A stretch of DNA of 64,000 nucleotides. Origin: Rhipicephalus microplus (Eukaryota > Arthropoda > Arachnida > Ixodida > Ixodidae). The stretch is from positions 83,549,817 to 83,613,816 of the forward strand of contig NC_134702.1 of assembly GCF_043290135.1 (NCBI RefSeq), in the 5' to 3' direction. Under the pieces are notes generated by a model. It made no database searches, had not been told where the DNA came from, and saw nothing but the letters and a program-made list of their open reading frames with translations. Each line of letters starts with the position of its first letter. The first letter of the stretch is position 1. A program made the position numbers and the translations under genes. Positions 34,367 through 48,400 of the stretch are shown here, piece by piece.

Positions 34367-35721
34367 TTAAGCTAATGTACCTAGTTGACTTTTACTAAGC
34401 TTCAGCACTAGTTGCAGCGAATCAGTTAGTACAGTGTTTAGATCATTCTACTTAAGCAACACCACCCTACTCGGCTTCTAGAAGAGTAGAAAATCTAGCT
34501 TTTGTGAAATCTCTGAAACAAACAAGGTTGCGTGTATTAGCATATGGCTGAATGCTTTTAATAAATACATTTCACACACCTATAACTTGTGTGTTGTGTG
34601 ATGCCTCCAACAACCCTGGTGTCTTTCAGAGTGCATGCGACCATTATATAGTACACTCTTTGTTTAAACTGGCATACAGTATGCTCTCATTAAATGAAAC
34701 CTTAAAATACCAGGAAGATGTGTTCTGTTTAGTGAAAGATAAACAAGGGTGGAGAATCCAAGTATGAAACCAATCATGCTGGAGGCAGTTTTTCCATTTG
34801 AGCAGAAGTTCCATTTACTGAACATCTACTGCGTTTGTTAGTCTGTTTTGCAAGAATGTTGAACTGTCGGCAAGGCTCCGATGCATCTAACATAAAAAAT
34901 TGCACTGCATCTAATACGCTGTTTTGAAATCTACATACAGGTGTAACTCTGATTTCATAAAAAAAATTTCATTCCTTACCAGTTGCCCATAGGGTTTAAT
35001 TTTGTCATCAACAAGAATTAACGAAGCTAACTTGACTCCAAATTCGATTGGCATCAAGATATCGCATACCTATCACCTACATAGCATTACTTGGAACTAA
35101 AAGACAAGCTAGCCAAATATAGTGGACGTTTCCCTTCTTTCGCATAGGAGACCAGCCCTGGACAAGTAGCGTACTGAAAAAGGGCACTGGTGACGAGTTG
35201 CAACACAACTCATCCGCTCATGGCCAGACGATTGGCCACAGTGTACAGCGGCAAGAGCATGCAGCATATGCACTGTTCCTGCAATTTAGTTGAGCAAGAA
35301 TGGTGTGAACAATTATTTCGTCAGTAATACTGCACTGTGACTGAGAAAAAAATTGGGCTGAAGGTTACTGCTGAGCAAATCAATGGAAAATGGAGGGAAG
35401 CCTTTCAAAGCGAACCGCAAAGAGAATGACGACGATTCCCTCGTCAACATTTTCTGGCTGCTTGCTGGGATTTGTGCTCAACTAGTGCAGGCCGAGATGC
35501 TTCCATTGATAAGTACGTGCTGCGACAATACCACGCTGTACGCTTTGCAGTATGAAAAATGGGGGCAAGGGTAGCCGCGTCACCTTTTTGTGACGTAGTA
35601 TGAATTCTCTATTCCCGGTATGTATGCACGTGGACGCTGATCAAGCAAACCCCCGCGGCAGCATAGCATGTATATAGTGTCGTGCTGTTGTGCTCGAGGG
35701 CACGGTACAGATTTCCTGCCA

Positions 35722-35886
35722 CGGCGGCCGCATTTCGATGGGGGCAAAGTAGAAAGAACACCCATGCATTTATGTTCATGTGCAAATTAAAAACCCCAAG
35801 CGGTCAAAATTAATCCTGGCACCCGCACTACAGCGTGCCTCGTAATCACACCTGGTCTGGCACGTAAAACCTTAGCAATTACCAAT
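35722..35886 (+). mobile_element. Second tick SINE type, headless fragment
   Basis: Body starting ggccgcatttcgatggggg, with aaaaaccccaagcggtcaa, cgtgcctcgtaatcacacc and ggcacgtaaaaccttag. This is a SINE body pattern related to but distinct from the main family. The tRNA head is absent or too diverged to see. Confidence 0.55.
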
Positions 35887-37242
35887 GTTGATCAGACGCC
35901 TTTATTTTAAGGAGACACAGGCAAACAGAAAAACTAACACACTAGGTTAAGCAAGTGAAACAAGTAAAAATCCAAGAGATTTGACAATTCCCTGGCGAGG
36001 CACGAATCGCAATATTACTTCATCGCGGCACTTTATGCTAATTGAAGCTTTACTGCATCGGCAGGCTCCAGAAAACCAAGCTACGAATCATCCACTGCTT
36101 TACCAGTAACGAAAACCTTATCTATATTAAGTTAAACGAAGGTACCTCAGCATCGATTATCCGTCATGTGTGTATTCTTTTATAATGGTTAGCTCAGCGC
36201 CTTAGGCAAATGTGCCCCCGCCAACACCTCGTAGACAAAACAACTTTCCTGCTACATAACTGTCTGCTCATAATAAAGACTACCTGCCTACCATATCCTG
36301 CAACATTAGGCAGTGGCATCAGAAGGATCTTGGCAGTGGGGGTCAGACAAGAATGTTACATGTGCCACATGCTGCATAATATGCTCATTTCACTTCCGAC
36401 AAAGCGCCAGCTTAATGCCGCTGAGTTACCTTGGTTTCTACTGGTGACCGTATGACTATCGTATAAATATAGCAGACACACACAATTAAGTTTATATATA
36501 AATCAGCCTAACTTCACTAGACTGGGGAACAACAGTAGAACATACTTTGCTTGCTTGCCTGTCCGCTTGGATGCGACACCACCTTCATAATATTTAGAAG
36601 GAAAAATGTATACGGATACTTCCTCCCTCATTTCTCATGTTGTGGCACTTTAATACAGAACAGTACCGCCAGTGCTCTTCGATTTTGTTTCAGCGATGTG
36701 CGCCTGTACCACCTCTACTGTTTGCCGCTCTCACCTGCGGGAGCAGCTGAATGAAGAGTGTGCATTTTGACCACGAGGGCAGTGCTGCCCACACCGCAAT
36801 ACTCCAGCACTGGTTCCTTATACGTAGTGCTGTTGAACCCCTTTATAATGGTGTATTCAATCGGCCACTCTGGTCAAACGTCAGTCGCCAGATGCCACGG
36901 CAGCTTGCAATCGGAGCGCTTGAAGAAGCGTACCAACCGAATACATTGGCGATCTCGCAGCAGCTGAAGTCGCTAGAAAAAAAACTAACGTAGCGTCAAC
37001 CACGCCTCTGCCTCCACTCTTGGAAGTTTCCTAAACGCCTCTATCGTGTCCACCAGGGAGCTGGGAACACAGAAATACCTTCTCCCAGCACACGGGAAAG
37101 GGTGTGCCGGTGTGGTCGTGCAGCTTGCTTCAGTGGCCATGGCACAAGCAAAACAATACGTGCGACAGAGGACAGACAAAATGGTCAGTGAGGAGCCTTC
37201 CCAGCTTGCCACACGAATCTGGCGATCGTAGTCATCCAAGCT

Positions 37243-37486
37243 TGATTTGATCAATTTGTGGGGTTTAACGTCCCAAAACCACCATACGATTACGAGAGAC
37301 GCCGTAGTGGAGGGCTCCGGAAATTTCGACCACCTGGGGTTCTTTAACGTGCACCCAAATCTGAGCACACGGGCCTACAGCATTTCTGCCTCCATCGGAA
37401 ATGCAGCCGCAGCAGCCGGGAGTCGATCCCGCGACCTGCGGGTCAGCAGCCGAGTACTTTAGCTACTAGACCACCACGGTGGGGGG
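37243..37486 (-). mobile_element. Tick SINE (Ruka type), full length
   Basis: Minus-strand copy with complete tRNA-like head (B-box region cgggagtcgatcccgcgacc on the plus strand) and tail gatcaatttgtggggttt. Target agtcatccaagct at 37230-37242 and 37487-37499, perfect 13 bp. Intergenic. Confidence 0.92.
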
Positions 37487-38119
37487 AGTCATCCAAGCTG
37501 CTAGCTTCGAGGCATGCATTCATCTGCGAGATGCTGTAAACTACAGCATTGATGCTTCCTTTGCCTTCACTAGCCGTTTCCTTTCAGACATGATGCATTT
37601 ATGGCTTTGCAGATGCGAACTCTCCACAAACGCTCGCAAAGTATTACGTGTCCAGCAATGTCTCCTTCCGAAATTCATGATCGCACCATCACCTGCCAAC
37701 AACCAAATGACCCGTCCTATCGGCCAAAAGCACTCAGAATCAGAGTTGGGCACTCCGAAGGAACCAAGCGAAGGTCGTCAGAGCGCTTGAATTCTACCAA
37801 CCTTAACTTGCCACCTCTTTTCAGAATGCACTTCAAACGCCTAACCAAATATACCATAGAAGACACGCACTATGGAGCAATTTTCATCTTTCATATGAGG
37901 TCCGAGAGTGCAACGTATGCATTTTCTAGTCACTCCCTATATCAAGGTAAGCACGCCAGTGTCTCTTATGTCATGATCATTTATAAGGGGGTTCCGAATG
38001 TAGTGCAGGTATCCATTTTCACGAAGATGATAGACTACTTTGTTTGGGAAGTAGCAGACTGTGTGCCAGCGCATAAACATAGAAAAATAAGACAGGCTAA
38101 ATAGGTTTGCATTGTCGTT

Positions 38120-38125
38120 TTTATT
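38120..38125 (-). terminator. Candidate SBNO polyadenylation signal (AATAAA on minus strand)
   Basis: First canonical hexamer I find downstream of the SBNO stop, about 1.27 kb away. It would give a 3' untranslated region of that length. Motif and position only. Confidence 0.3.
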
Positions 38126-39393
38126 TCGGAACTGTTTCGAGTCCTCAGAGTCATTTCCATGGGAATGGTTGAATAGCTCGTTAATTTAGAAATGAACTTG
38201 TTCATTTTGCCGTTACTGACAAGTGTTCATCAAGATGTTCCAAACAGAGTTGTAGGAGGAGGACAAAGCATTGTCACTGTTTTACTGCCAGTAAACATTG
38301 CTGTAAACAGCAAGAGCTAGAGAGTAATAAATAGTTATGAAATATGCTTCACTAAACACATGGCCACCTGCCAGCTTGCCTTCCCATCACTGTTACACAA
38401 TTATACTGTCTCAAGAGTGGGAAACACGATTTGGTCTGACTAAACTGAGTACTGCTCGACATTCATGCCAAATCTGGCTGATCGGAACGAAGTGGCATTT
38501 TCGGAGAGGAAGATTATGAAAGGGACAGATAAGATAGAGGGACCTGAAATGCAGAAATGCATGGGGTGCTGTGTGCTAAATGAGATGGGTGTACTTGGGA
38601 ACGATCGTTTACTTTTCTTTTTTTTCTAACTTTTTTTAACGTTCTCCAAAATGATGTGTCACTTACAACGAATGGTTCAGTAACAACACATTGGTAGGGG
38701 GAAAAAAAATGCCTGACAGGGTGTGCCACTCGGCGACGCGAGAGAAGAGCAACGAGAATAAAAAAAATAATAAAAGGAAAGGGGGCAGTGAGTACAAAAA
38801 AAAAGGTGAGACAATTATCTACAAAAGCTGTCCTTTCTTTTGTGTTCTCCTCCATTATGAGAGGAAGCGATCATGATACATACATACATACTCCTACATA
38901 CATTTTCTTTCATCATACAACATACACACAAGAGACGTCCACATATTTTTTTTTCAACATCCTCTCTCACTAAACTTTCCCTTCTCTCGGGACACGAGAG
39001 GAGGGTGAGAAAAATTGAAACATCTTTCCTAGCCCGTTGTTTTGTTGTAACGCATTGGTTCAGTTCTTGCCGTAGACCTTCTTCCTTCACTTTCAACAAA
39101 TAAAAAAAAACAAAGAACAGAGATGAAGAAAGCGCGATAAAATGAAGAAGCAACGTCCCTACTGGCATCACGGGTATCGAGGACTGTATAGCAAGAGGAG
39201 AGCGGCACTGCGACATACATGCACAAGAAGTCAAGACACCCGACGAAGACACACACAGAGAGAGAGAGAGTCCACAGAGGAGAACCTTCCCGGCTGCCAA
39301 CACCACTGCCAGGCACGACGACAACGCCGCCCCGCTGACAACACGCAGTGCAGGCTGGCAGCACGCACTCGCACACAGACAGCAGGCCCAGCC

Positions 39394-39479
39394 TCAAAAG
39401 GTCTCGGAGTTGGTCTTCTCAGCGTCTTGAGAGAGAACATTTACCAGTGGGGCAACGCAGTTGCTTGGAATAATAGTAC
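39394..39479 (-). CDS. SBNO1: SBNO last coding exon
   Basis: After the split Gly codon it encodes [20 protein letters not shown] and KTNSETF, then TGA (39394-39396). It matches the family's final IIPxNCVxPLVNxLS motif. Acceptor cttgcccag. Confidence 0.9.
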
Positions 39480-42400
39480 CTGGGCAAGAAAGAGAGGTTC
39501 AAATTAGAGTCGCTAATCTTGACCACCTTCACGCGAGTCTTCCTTTACAACAATATGTCACCAGCCTGACTGCACCCACTGAAGGGTAAGGGCCTCTCCC
39601 ATGTTTTGCCTATCAAACCAGTTTTGTGCTACCTGCAGGCATGTTTTCACTGCAAGCTTCCTTATGTCATCTGCCCACCCAACTTTCCGCCTCCCCCTTG
39701 CCAGCAGAATCCAGCCTGTTACACAAAAACAAGTGGCTATGTTGTCTTCGCGCTATGCACCCTGACCATGTTAGTGCGATCAAACAGACAATCATGCCAT
39801 GGAAAGTATAGGGGATGTTATATGAGATAATTGAAATATAAATGTGAAGAAAGGAAAGTGAATGAAAAGATAACTGGCCGTGGGTAGGGAGAACACCTGC
39901 TACCGTGGAATAACGCGTCCGATGCTATCACCACATCCACTTTATTGGGTGAATTAAACGCGGGAGCGTTAGTCAGCGCCATCTGTAGCCATTACGGCAA
40001 GTGTGGGCCACACTTTTTCAGTCTGCTTGGCGCCACGTAGCACGTGACATGATCTTAATATGAGCCTACAGCTGACCAGTAATCTCTCGTATACTACCTG
40101 AAGGCACGATGTCTGGCAGAACGAGACCCTCGCTATGAATGAAGGAAAGAACAGTACACTTAAGGGCTCATTTTCTTTGTTAAACACAATATTAATGGGA
40201 TCTAAGGTCGCAGCTTCTAACAAAGAAAACGAGGCCTCAAGTATACTCTTCTTTCATTTATAACCGGACCATGGCCATTTGTTGTTAATGATTCCAAATA
40301 GTATGGCCGTAGCACATGCTTGTTCCCTGACCCCCATTGCTATCAGCATTGATGTAGCTTTAAAGTTACACTCATCATTTTTCTTTCCGTGGCTTGCTCT
40401 GTCGTCCTCAATTCAAGTTGAATATCCTCCATAAGCTTCCAGCATTTTGCCCCATAGCCAAGCAGAATGCTCCTTAGTAGAGTGCAAAGCTGCTGTACCG
40501 CTCTGCAAGGACACTCACCGACGATGCGCAAGTTGTCCTCAGTCTTGAGGCGCACCACCTGTAGCTTGGAGGAACTGTGGTGGCCGTGGACTGAGCTCAG
40601 CACGCTCTCCACCTTTGCCCAGACAGCCAGCACTGACCCACTCAACACGTGGTACGTGCGCCGCCTCAGCCCAATCTCGCACGCCATGCCCATGGTCTTC
40701 TTGCGGCAGCTGTTGTACCTGTTGAATGCAGAGAGGCGAGAGGGAGGCCATCAGTGCCTAGCTTGAACACACTTTGCGAAATTACCTGTGGACGTTCAAT
40801 ACGGCTTGAAAGATTGCACGGATAGGCTACTGCCCATCTTGTGTGTGTAGATAGTGCGGTAATGGCCCATGGGCAGCATTAACATGAACTGTATAGCATT
40901 CCTACTTCACAGACCACAATGTTTCTTGCAGAAAAGTGTTGTGCAAGCTTTTACGAATATTAAAGGGGTGCTGAACAAATATTTTGCCACCGAACTTTTC
41001 TTCTGATTGAAAGATTGGGTCCTACAATCATGTCAGGCAAGAACTGCAAAAAAAATAATGAATTTATAGCGTTCTTCACAAACTGCGACGTCATGTGGTC
41101 ACTCCATAGACAAGAGGAGGTGACATTTGGCGACCTCACACACGCCTGAAACATGCAAGCCAGCGATGCCAGTTGTCTTCTCTCAACCCACTGAGCTCCC
41201 CTTGTAGTTCCCAGGAACACTACGAGTATTACCGGCAGCGAACAATGCTCCCAGCTAGGGTAAAGTGTCGGGGCATTTGTGAGAGAGGGAGAGCGAGTTG
41301 AAAGAAGGGGTGGAGAAAAGGAAGAGGAGGACAGAAGCACGTGCACCCTGCATGCGCTTCGGCGATTGTCAAGTCGCGGTTTACACTCGCATGCAACCGC
41401 CACGCGCTGACAATCCATCAAACATACAACCAATCGTGCAAAAATGAGAAAATTAACTCTGTTTATGAGAAATGTTGCACGCTCGGAGTATAATTGAGAA
41501 GTTTCAGTCGGTTTTTCCAACACTTGTTCAGCCTTGCTTCAGAAGCCAAAATTATTATGTTTTAGCAAGTAGCATGCTTTTCATAAATCCATGTTCGCAC
41601 AATTACAATTGCGAACCGATTTTTTGAACCTCGCAGAGACCTCAAAATAGTCCAAAAAATCAACTAGCCTGAAAAATTATGATATGAAAGTTTATCGAAT
41701 TAGAGCGGCCTAAATAACACTCTAGTGTCGCCCTGCTTCAAGATACGCTTGCAAGTAAACAAAAAAATGGTTGTATTGAGGCTGCAGCGACGTCAGCACA
41801 TGGGTGATTGCAATTGCTGCCCAACCATTGTGGGTAGCACTAGAGATGGTTGCATGGCACCAAACGCACAATATTTTGCCCCAGACAGCTGCACACATCA
41901 CCTTCGTTGGCTGACAGCACTTAAAGATGCATCAGGGTAGGGCATCAGGGTAGCAAACGAGCCTTTATCATTTCACCTTCAGGCTTCATCAAAATGTGAC
42001 CACAATCGTACTCGTGTGTTTCATGTCAACAGCCGAGCACCATAACCACTGAGCAACCGCAAAGAACATGCAAAGTGCACAGGATTTCAAAAACATCAGA
42101 AAAACAAATGCACAGAAAAAAAAAACTAGTCTCGTAGTACTAATAACAATAAGGCTGACGAAAAAGAACAGCTGTTCTAGAGTGTTTTGTCAGCACAAAA
42201 ATAGTAGCGATGGCCTCAGAAACCAGAAGATGGTGTGTGCTTTTAAATCTTGAAAGCCACACAACTGGCCACTGAAAGAGAACTTAGATAAGCCAGCATA
42301 AAATACACCATGGTGTATTTCAAAATCGAGCAGTGTGGCTCAATACAATACATGCAGCAATTTAGTTCAGCAAAATTTCTGGGCATAGATTTGTAAAAGA

Positions 42401-45400
42401 TATCGATCGAAAGAATGTATTCTTTCTTTGTTAACCTTGACAGTTCATTTGCAAATTACAAAATAACCTGTATTTTATACAGGATATTTAGGAAATATCC
42501 TGTAATAGCCTGTATTTTTGGAGTATGAAAAATCCATCAGCGACTGTATAATGTACTGTTATGGGACTTCACCTACAAGTGGCTAGATTTGAGTGGTTAG
42601 TACGGAGGCAAACTACACACTCAAAGCCCAGCTATGGGGAGACGAAGGCTGATTTTGCGAACTACAGTCAAACCCATTCATAACAAACTCGAAAGTGCTG
42701 CGATAAGGATATTTCAATAGTTCATTGTAGATGGACTCTCCCTTAAAAAAGGGCAGCAAGTGACCAAAGATTTTTCTCTCCCCTGTGTATTTTTATTAAA
42801 CAGAGCACAAAAAAAAATATATCAACCTCCCGACCTCCCTCCCCTTTCTAACAGAAAGAAACAGGCCCACCTGAGCCTCTGCCACAAAATTTTTTCATGA
42901 ATCCTGAAATAAAATGCACATTGCTGCCCCCTTCTTACGTTTCATCTTGCATCCATTCTGCCGTACCAACATGTACTTCCACTCCTAAGTGCCCAGGACT
43001 TCTAAATAGAACCACCTTCCTGCCTTCATCACCAACGACCCTGATCATGAATCATTCAAGACTGCCACTTCCAACTCGTAACACCACTCCTCTCTGTAAC
43101 GAAGCAAACGGCAGTACTTAAATAAATAATAAATAAATAAACAGTCCTTCAGTGACAAGTTAGGCCTACTCGCGTGCTAATGTGGGACATCCCCTGTGTG
43201 CTCACCACGTTCGCAATTAACTCAAGCCGTTCCACAGAAGCACAGTACCCTCACGTCGAACCTATCATTCTTGACTAATTACGTGCAGCATATACTCTTA
43301 CTCGACTCTTGTCATTGTATGCCAGACCGTTTGCAGTCCTATGTACGCACAGGATTGTGCATTCCTCGTGTAGGCTTCACTAAGAGACATGATAAGATGT
43401 GGCAAATAGCCCGTTCAGTCAAGATGACAGACATGCAGTTTGAAAGCAATGCGCAAGCAGATGGCAGCATGAATGATGCTGCTTGTATCGGCATCACTCT
43501 GCACAGTTCAAACATGTGCAGTCGAGCAAATATCTGCAGATGACTGAGATAAGGTTGTCAGCAATGATCACTTTTATCACCACTGGCAACCTCGCCTTCA
43601 CTTTTTCCTTATGGTCATCCATTAAGACCCCGTTGCACCGCGTCAAAGTCCGTGACCGACGAGTCTCTACCGTTTCCGAACAGCATAAGACATTTTGTGT
43701 CGCACAGTAGCGTTGGCAAGTTGAGCGTCGCAGTGAACTATTCCTGACAAAGTTATTGCTTCTTGCATTTGAAGGCATTTGGTTAATTGTCGGCGGTTGC
43801 ACATGCAGATAACGGCACCAGGAAACTTTGACATGCGAAAGTTGACCACAAGTCTTCATGCTGCTTTGTATTTCTTTTTCCTCATTGCCATTCTGCCAGT
43901 GAAGAAACGGCCGGAAAGTGAGCGACCTTGCTCGCGGTGTCTGAAATCTGCGAGCAATGCTCACCACGGTTAGCGATATCTTCGTCATGAGTAAACTGCC
44001 CCGAGGCACGCGCAAGCACGCACCTCTTACATGCTTCAGAATGCATGTTTAAACTTTTTCCTTTCTTTCATTTCGCTTCATATGCACCATATTTTTACTG
44101 TGACTATGTCAGAATTGTTTGTTTTAAATGTAAAAAGCCTTGAAAAATGGTCGCTCTATGTAAATGCAGTTTCAATGGGTAGCATAGTAAATTCGCAAGT
44201 GCTCCACAATATAGTCAATCAATAGATCCATGTACCTGTGATTGTTATAACTGGACTTGCCTGTATTCTGCTGGCATGCTGCACTTTCATGTACGGCTAC
44301 GTGGCTTACCGTACCCAATATCCCTTTTGTTTGCTTCTGCTATTGTGTCCTGTTGTTTTACAGACTGCCTGAGATACTGCAATACATTGTAGATGTTGTG
44401 CAGAGAAAATATTTTAGAGTCGCTGCATTTGAATAAAGCAAATGGGACAATTTCCTTACACTTTTCACAAAAATATTCATTCTCTGGCCTAATAACAGTA
44501 TTACGAGGGTTTACTGCTGCAGTATCAGACAGTAGCAGATGAACTCGACTGTCGGCACATGGGAGCTTCTTGCGGTGTCGCATTAAAGGGTAACACTTCG
44601 CATCAAGTTCTTCATACCATACCCTAGGGTGTCATTGTTCCATAACACCACCACTTTTCATGCTGGCCATAAAGCCGTCTAAAAGCGTTTAGAGGGTACT
44701 TACCAGTAGATGTGACTACATGTGTTTTCAGATGATTCATACTGCTCTTGCCAATGGGGTTGGGCTTCATCTGGCGTGACCTGCAAATCGGGCACAAGAG
44801 AGTCTTGCCGATGGGCCTAAACACTTTTCAAGTCTCAAGAAGAGTACAACAGAGTTGGAAAATGTTATATGGCACTTGCCTTTTTGTACTTGCTCTTCAG
44901 CTCATTGAGGCTCTCCTGGCGAACCTGAAGGCCAGTGTTTGGCCTGTACAGCCGGAACAGCTTTTCTTTCTTCTCCTTTGACCTCCGTGCTTGGTCCGCA
45001 ACAGCCAACACTGCAGTCTTTTTCCCACAACGCACCTGCACGGGCCCAGAGAAATACCAACAAAAGACACCTTTATAAACAGTTCACAAATGCAGAAATG
45101 AATGCAACAATGATTGATCCAGAACCAAAGCAGAGTTCCCTGCTTATGGCAACCCAATATAAGCTAAAGAATTTGTATGAGTGAACCTCAGAAGCCAATC
45201 ATACGTGCCCTTCGCGACTGCCTGACAGACACACCTTGAGGCATGCACCAAGCACATGCCATGGCATTATGTTTAGAATGGCATTGCATGTACACCACTG
45301 TACTCAAGCTGCTAAATTTGTCACCTTCTTAGGCCACACCATGAAGTATCTACCGGCGGAGTGGCAACCAACGGACATAAAAAGAACCTATTCAACATGG

Positions 45401-48400
45401 GGGCCATCATGTCTTGCAATCCTTTCACGCCAAATCAAAAATTTTGCACAGCGCTTTCTCTGCAGTTCCACTACTATGTACACAAGGTATTTTTCTTCGA
45501 ATGCAGACTATTTCATTGCATTTAGTGTTTTCATATCAACACAACACACAAGAGAGTGTTGTGCTCAAACACTTTAGGGTTGGCTCACCTGATTGGAGAG
45601 GTAGTAACCTTCGTCCTTGCTCGTCAGCTCCTTCCAGATGTCCTGCGAGGCTTCGAAAGAGAGCCCACGTTCGACACTCACTGTGTGGAGCTCCGTCTTA
45701 GCGGTGCCAGTAGCGTGAGTCCGGATGAACTCGTCCACCTTCACGCGCTTCACATTGTCGCCAGCCGTTCCCAGGTCCAAGATGCCCAGGTCGTAACGGC
45801 CCGTTTTCTTGGCCTCGGTGATGATGGCATCCAGGGTGTCCGTGAAGTACTTGAACAAGGCATTCTGAAGCTCCACTTCAATGCCGAGGATGCGGTTCAG
45901 AAACTTGCTCATGTTGTTGTAGTCTTTGTCAAGCGTCTGCATCTTGCTGAATTCATCCTCATTCACCAAGCCTACACCCACCAGTGCTTTTCGGCAATCT
46001 GCACGAGGAATCGCACCACAATGTGTAGGAAACTAGCCACACAATGAATAAGCACTTTAGGTAACATGCGGATGAGACGCAAGGTGTAAACTGACCGGCA
46101 AAGAAATCCCCCTCGTAGTCCTCAGGTGGTGGAACTAGAGGCGGGATTTCCATCTCCATTAGGCCACGCATCATGGTCTCCAGGGCAGCTCGGCCATACT
46201 GCGAACAAAACAGCCAAATGAGCCATATTTTCTTGATTTCAGTATCAGAAACATCTTAGAAAAAATAGCACACCTTGTTGTCAATGTTAAAACGAGAAAG
46301 ATCCCTGGACTCGCCGGCTCTTCTGTCGCCATGGGTCAGAGCACCCTGAATACAGGAAGAAAAACAAACAAAGAATAATGAAGCATCTTCCCTTGTATCA
46401 AGCTCTAACTTCACTCTACAAGACAAGCCAATCCTTACCAAGCTCTCGAGACGTTTAGCCACGATGGAAGCGAATCTTCGCTCACCAGCCAAGTCCGAAA
46501 TGAGGAATATGTACTCTGGGGCATTCACCTGGTTTGACCTGTGCGTTCGGCCTGAAAGGGCGGAGGGGCAGGTGTTATGCAACTACTTCGTCAATTCTTT
46601 CAACACAGTAAACAACACATGCATATTTAAAGAGCACTGTTTTACCAAACTGCTGCACTGCTCTGTCTGCACTCCAGGGCAACTCGAGGGTGATGTGGAC
46701 CCTACGAGCCTGGTTTTTTGCCCTCCTGTCCGACTGCAGCGAGATACCAGAGCTGGCTGCCTCAGAGATGATGGCAATGTGCTGCAAAGGTTCAACAGGT
46801 ACAAGAGTTCATTCATGCGCCACTCACAGCTCAGCACTTCTTAAGAGGGCTTCACTTAAATAACACTTGGGTTTATGCTACCACCTTGCATGGCTTGACT
46901 GCAACATCTCGAATGTTCAGGTACCGTCACCATTAATATGCAACTTCAGAGTTTCTAGAAATCCTGAATATGCCAGCTTAATAGAGAAAACTGAAAACTG
47001 AATTAACAAAGAAACCTTGGCATCAATTCACAAATGTTTATAAGTATTGTTATCCATTATCCAGCGTTCGTAATGAATATTTTAGCAAAAGCACATTATT
47101 GTGAATACAGGCCTAACATGGCTATGATTGGTAGCCCCAATCTTATGAAAAAAGCATGCAAAAAGTGCTCAACCGTCAGCACAAAATGTTTAGAATGAAA
47201 GACTAAAAAAAATGCACTGTATAATAATTCTGTAAAGTAATACCAGAGCGAACTAGTTAAAAAGAAATTCTGAAATTATGACAGGAGTGTGAATAGTGTG
47301 ATTTGAATAAAACTGTTCAGTGTACAAGCCAGCTTACTTTCAAAGCTCTGTTAATCAGATAAATGTACGCTGCAATTTCTGTGCTTTATACGAGCTGTCA
47401 AACACATGTACACACCTTCTCACCGTCCATGAACCTCTGTTTCTCGGTGAGGTTTAGAGTTTCCAAGGGCACATCAACCTCGGACCGAGACTCGTACTGG
47501 ATTGTACCATTGTCTGTGCTCACCACACGCCCTTTCCTGCCCGTCATCTGCAGCACACAACAAATTCTCGATCATGCGCCAATAAGGAAACCTTAGAGGA
47601 TGAAACAATAATTAAACTTCCCTGTTGCAATTTTCCCTGCTTCAATAGGAATTACACATACCGATTCTGAAATATTTTGGCGCAATATCCAGTCTGTAAT
47701 TAATGACGCCAGTTTTAAATTGCATTTTTTGGGGGCTCGCTAGCGACCATGCAGCACAATTGACTGCTATAGGGACTAATATGTGACGTCAGTGAAACGC
47801 AGAGTAAGAAAAGTTACAGAGCGTTAGCTTTATTTTGCTCGAAAGTAATGAATTTACAGGAAACTAGAAAAAAAAAAAAACGAAAATTTTTGTACTCCGA
47901 GCTGTATGCTGCGCAATTACAGCGAGTGATCTGCTCTGTTCAGCTTTCGAGTACATCCGGGCTCTGTCACAAGTGTATCCTTGCCTTTTCGCCGGTTGCC
48001 TTGGCTAGATCGGTGCAGCCAGTACAGCGTGCCAGTTTTTTCTTACTGCGTCACATTGTGTTCTACTGTGTGTTTTGGGTGGCTTAGGCCTCGCTACGCC
48101 AACTGTGTGCATTGTCAGACAATGCTGCACAACTTATCAAAGTGCAAACAACATTCGCTTTCACAAGCTGCCCAGCGAGCTACAGCGCAGAGCAGAGTGG
48201 CTTTGAGCTATCAGCCGTGAAGGCCCCGATGGTATGCGCACACAAAGTGGAGGCTCATGGTCGGGGCGTCCGCAAGCGGAGGTTTTGCCAAATAGTCTTG
48301 ATACGAGTGCTTCCAGGGAGCAGGCTTCTTCGCCATCGCTGCCGCCACTACCGCAGTCTTGCTGCGACGATGGCCGATCACGCACTCACACGAGTGCATC

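Larger units (their letters stand above)
29022..39393. other. Convergent intergenic region between RILPL and SBNO
   Basis: About 10.4 kb holding the 3' untranslated regions of both genes, SINEs, an AT-rich repeat copy and a TTAA-type MITE. No additional protein-coding gene was recognised. Several frames of 60-170 codons (e.g. 37601-38104) have no recognisable domain and no splice-supported extension. 30700-32600 and 34400-35700 show nothing I can name. Confidence 0.6.

Noticed and set aside
37601..38104. 167-codon plus-strand frame
   Set aside because: No recognisable motif, no splice support, antisense to the likely SBNO 3' untranslated region.
40960..41523. 187-codon minus-strand frame
   Set aside because: Coincides with a TTAA-type MITE candidate and has no known domain; likely chance.
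43494..44015. 173-codon minus-strand frame in an SBNO intron
   Set aside because: No domain recognised and no phase-compatible splice sites joining it to SBNO exons.
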